Below are positions 53,744 to 53,833 of a DNA stretch of 53,833 nucleotides, piece by piece. Position 1 is the first letter of the stretch. Every line of letters starts with the position of its first letter. Position numbers and translations under genes: made by a program. The notes under the pieces were generated by a model. The model worked only from the letters and a program-made list of their open reading frames with translations. It made no database searches and had not been told where the DNA came from. The DNA is from Lachnospiraceae bacterium (GTDB lineage: Bacteria; Bacillota; Clostridia; Lachnospirales; Lachnospiraceae), in assembly GCA_026169045.1 (NCBI GenBank), contig JAPFDH010000118.1, positions 1-53,833 on the forward strand, written 5' to 3'.

Positions 53744-53833
53744 ATGACAAGATTAACGAAGTATGAGAAGGAAACTATTATTCTTACAAATGAGGAAGAT
53801 GATTTTTGGAATGTGTTTACATATAACAAAGGA
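53744..53833 (+). CDS. Start of an unidentified gene, truncated by the window end
   Basis: ATG 53744 follows AAAGGA with nine bases of spacing and opens a frame that runs off the window after 30 codons: MTRLTKYEKETIILTNEEDD and onward. The opening resembles small proteins I associate with conjugative elements and prophages, without a firm family. A start at GTG 53684 (with AGGTGA before it) is possible. If it is mobile-element cargo, the AT-rich gap marks the boundary. Confidence 0.5.
   Translation, partial: MTRLTKYEKETIILTNEEDDFWNVFTYNKG

Noticed and set aside
1-53833. CRISPR array, rRNA or tRNA genes
   Set aside because: I looked for regularly spaced repeats and conserved RNA motifs and saw none.

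Overview
The window looks like chromosomal DNA of a low-to-mid GC, anaerobic, probably spore-forming Firmicute, most likely a gut Lachnospiraceae (order Clostridia). The reasons are the hprK-murB-rapZ-whiA-HPr gene string, an oxygen-sensitive type of radical SAM sulfatase maturase, a SpoVB-like flippase, L-box and T-box riboswitches with intrinsic terminators, consensus sigma-A promoters with AGGAGG ribosome binding sites, and the overall protein style. I assign only the family level, from recall and not from a search. No rRNA, tRNA or CRISPR array is visible.

Layout: 1-330 holds a cluster of 19-bp repeats resembling IS21-type transposon ends, then a promoter. 332-4852 carries an atypical MurE-like ligase, a TSUP permease and FtsH. 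4998-12540 is a housekeeping run: uvrC, hprK, murB, rapZ, whiA, a Crh-like HPr that lacks the phosphorylatable His15, then rarA. 12621-16972 has a D-lactate dehydrogenase and two aminopeptidases. 17054-21634 is an antimicrobial-peptide defence module: a LanFEG/CprABC-type ABC transporter facing a response regulator and sensor kinase, with a tandem 11-bp operator-like repeat in the divergent promoter region. 21849-24544 has an SSB-like protein and a lysine-riboswitch-controlled dapA-dapB pair. 24630-25879, on the minus strand, holds a Cys/Gly-rich small protein behind a compact serine recombinase. 26015-27619 has a thioesterase and an orphan anSME-type radical SAM enzyme.

27636-29272 is an alanine T-box (specifier GCA, derived from the fold) ahead of an AlaA-type aminotransferase, so leader and gene agree. 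Then come a HAD phosphatase, a CtpE-like P-type ATPase, an NlpC/P60 lipoprotein, asparaginase, a second aminotransferase, a HAD-IIA phosphatase and a CpsB-CpsC-CpsD phosphotyrosine triad with no glycosyltransferases beside it. 39651-45104 is translation-centred: tyrS, an unlisted 45-residue membrane peptide coupled to alaS, rpsU and a SEC-C methionine aminopeptidase. 45188-50516 has spoVB (minus strand), argF, a small membrane protein, birA, a small unknown protein and dusB. 50681-53141 is greA and a lysS with a C-terminal EMAP-like tRNA-binding domain whose codon use differs sharply from its core. After a strong terminator the DNA turns AT-rich, and an unidentified gene starts at 53744 and runs off the window.

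Most of the window is ordinary core genome. The parts most worth following are the operator and transporter module (17-21.6 kb), the recombinase plus Cys/Gly protein (24.6-25.9 kb), the Crh-like HPr, the MurE-like ligase without the DAP motif, and the mosaic lysS.
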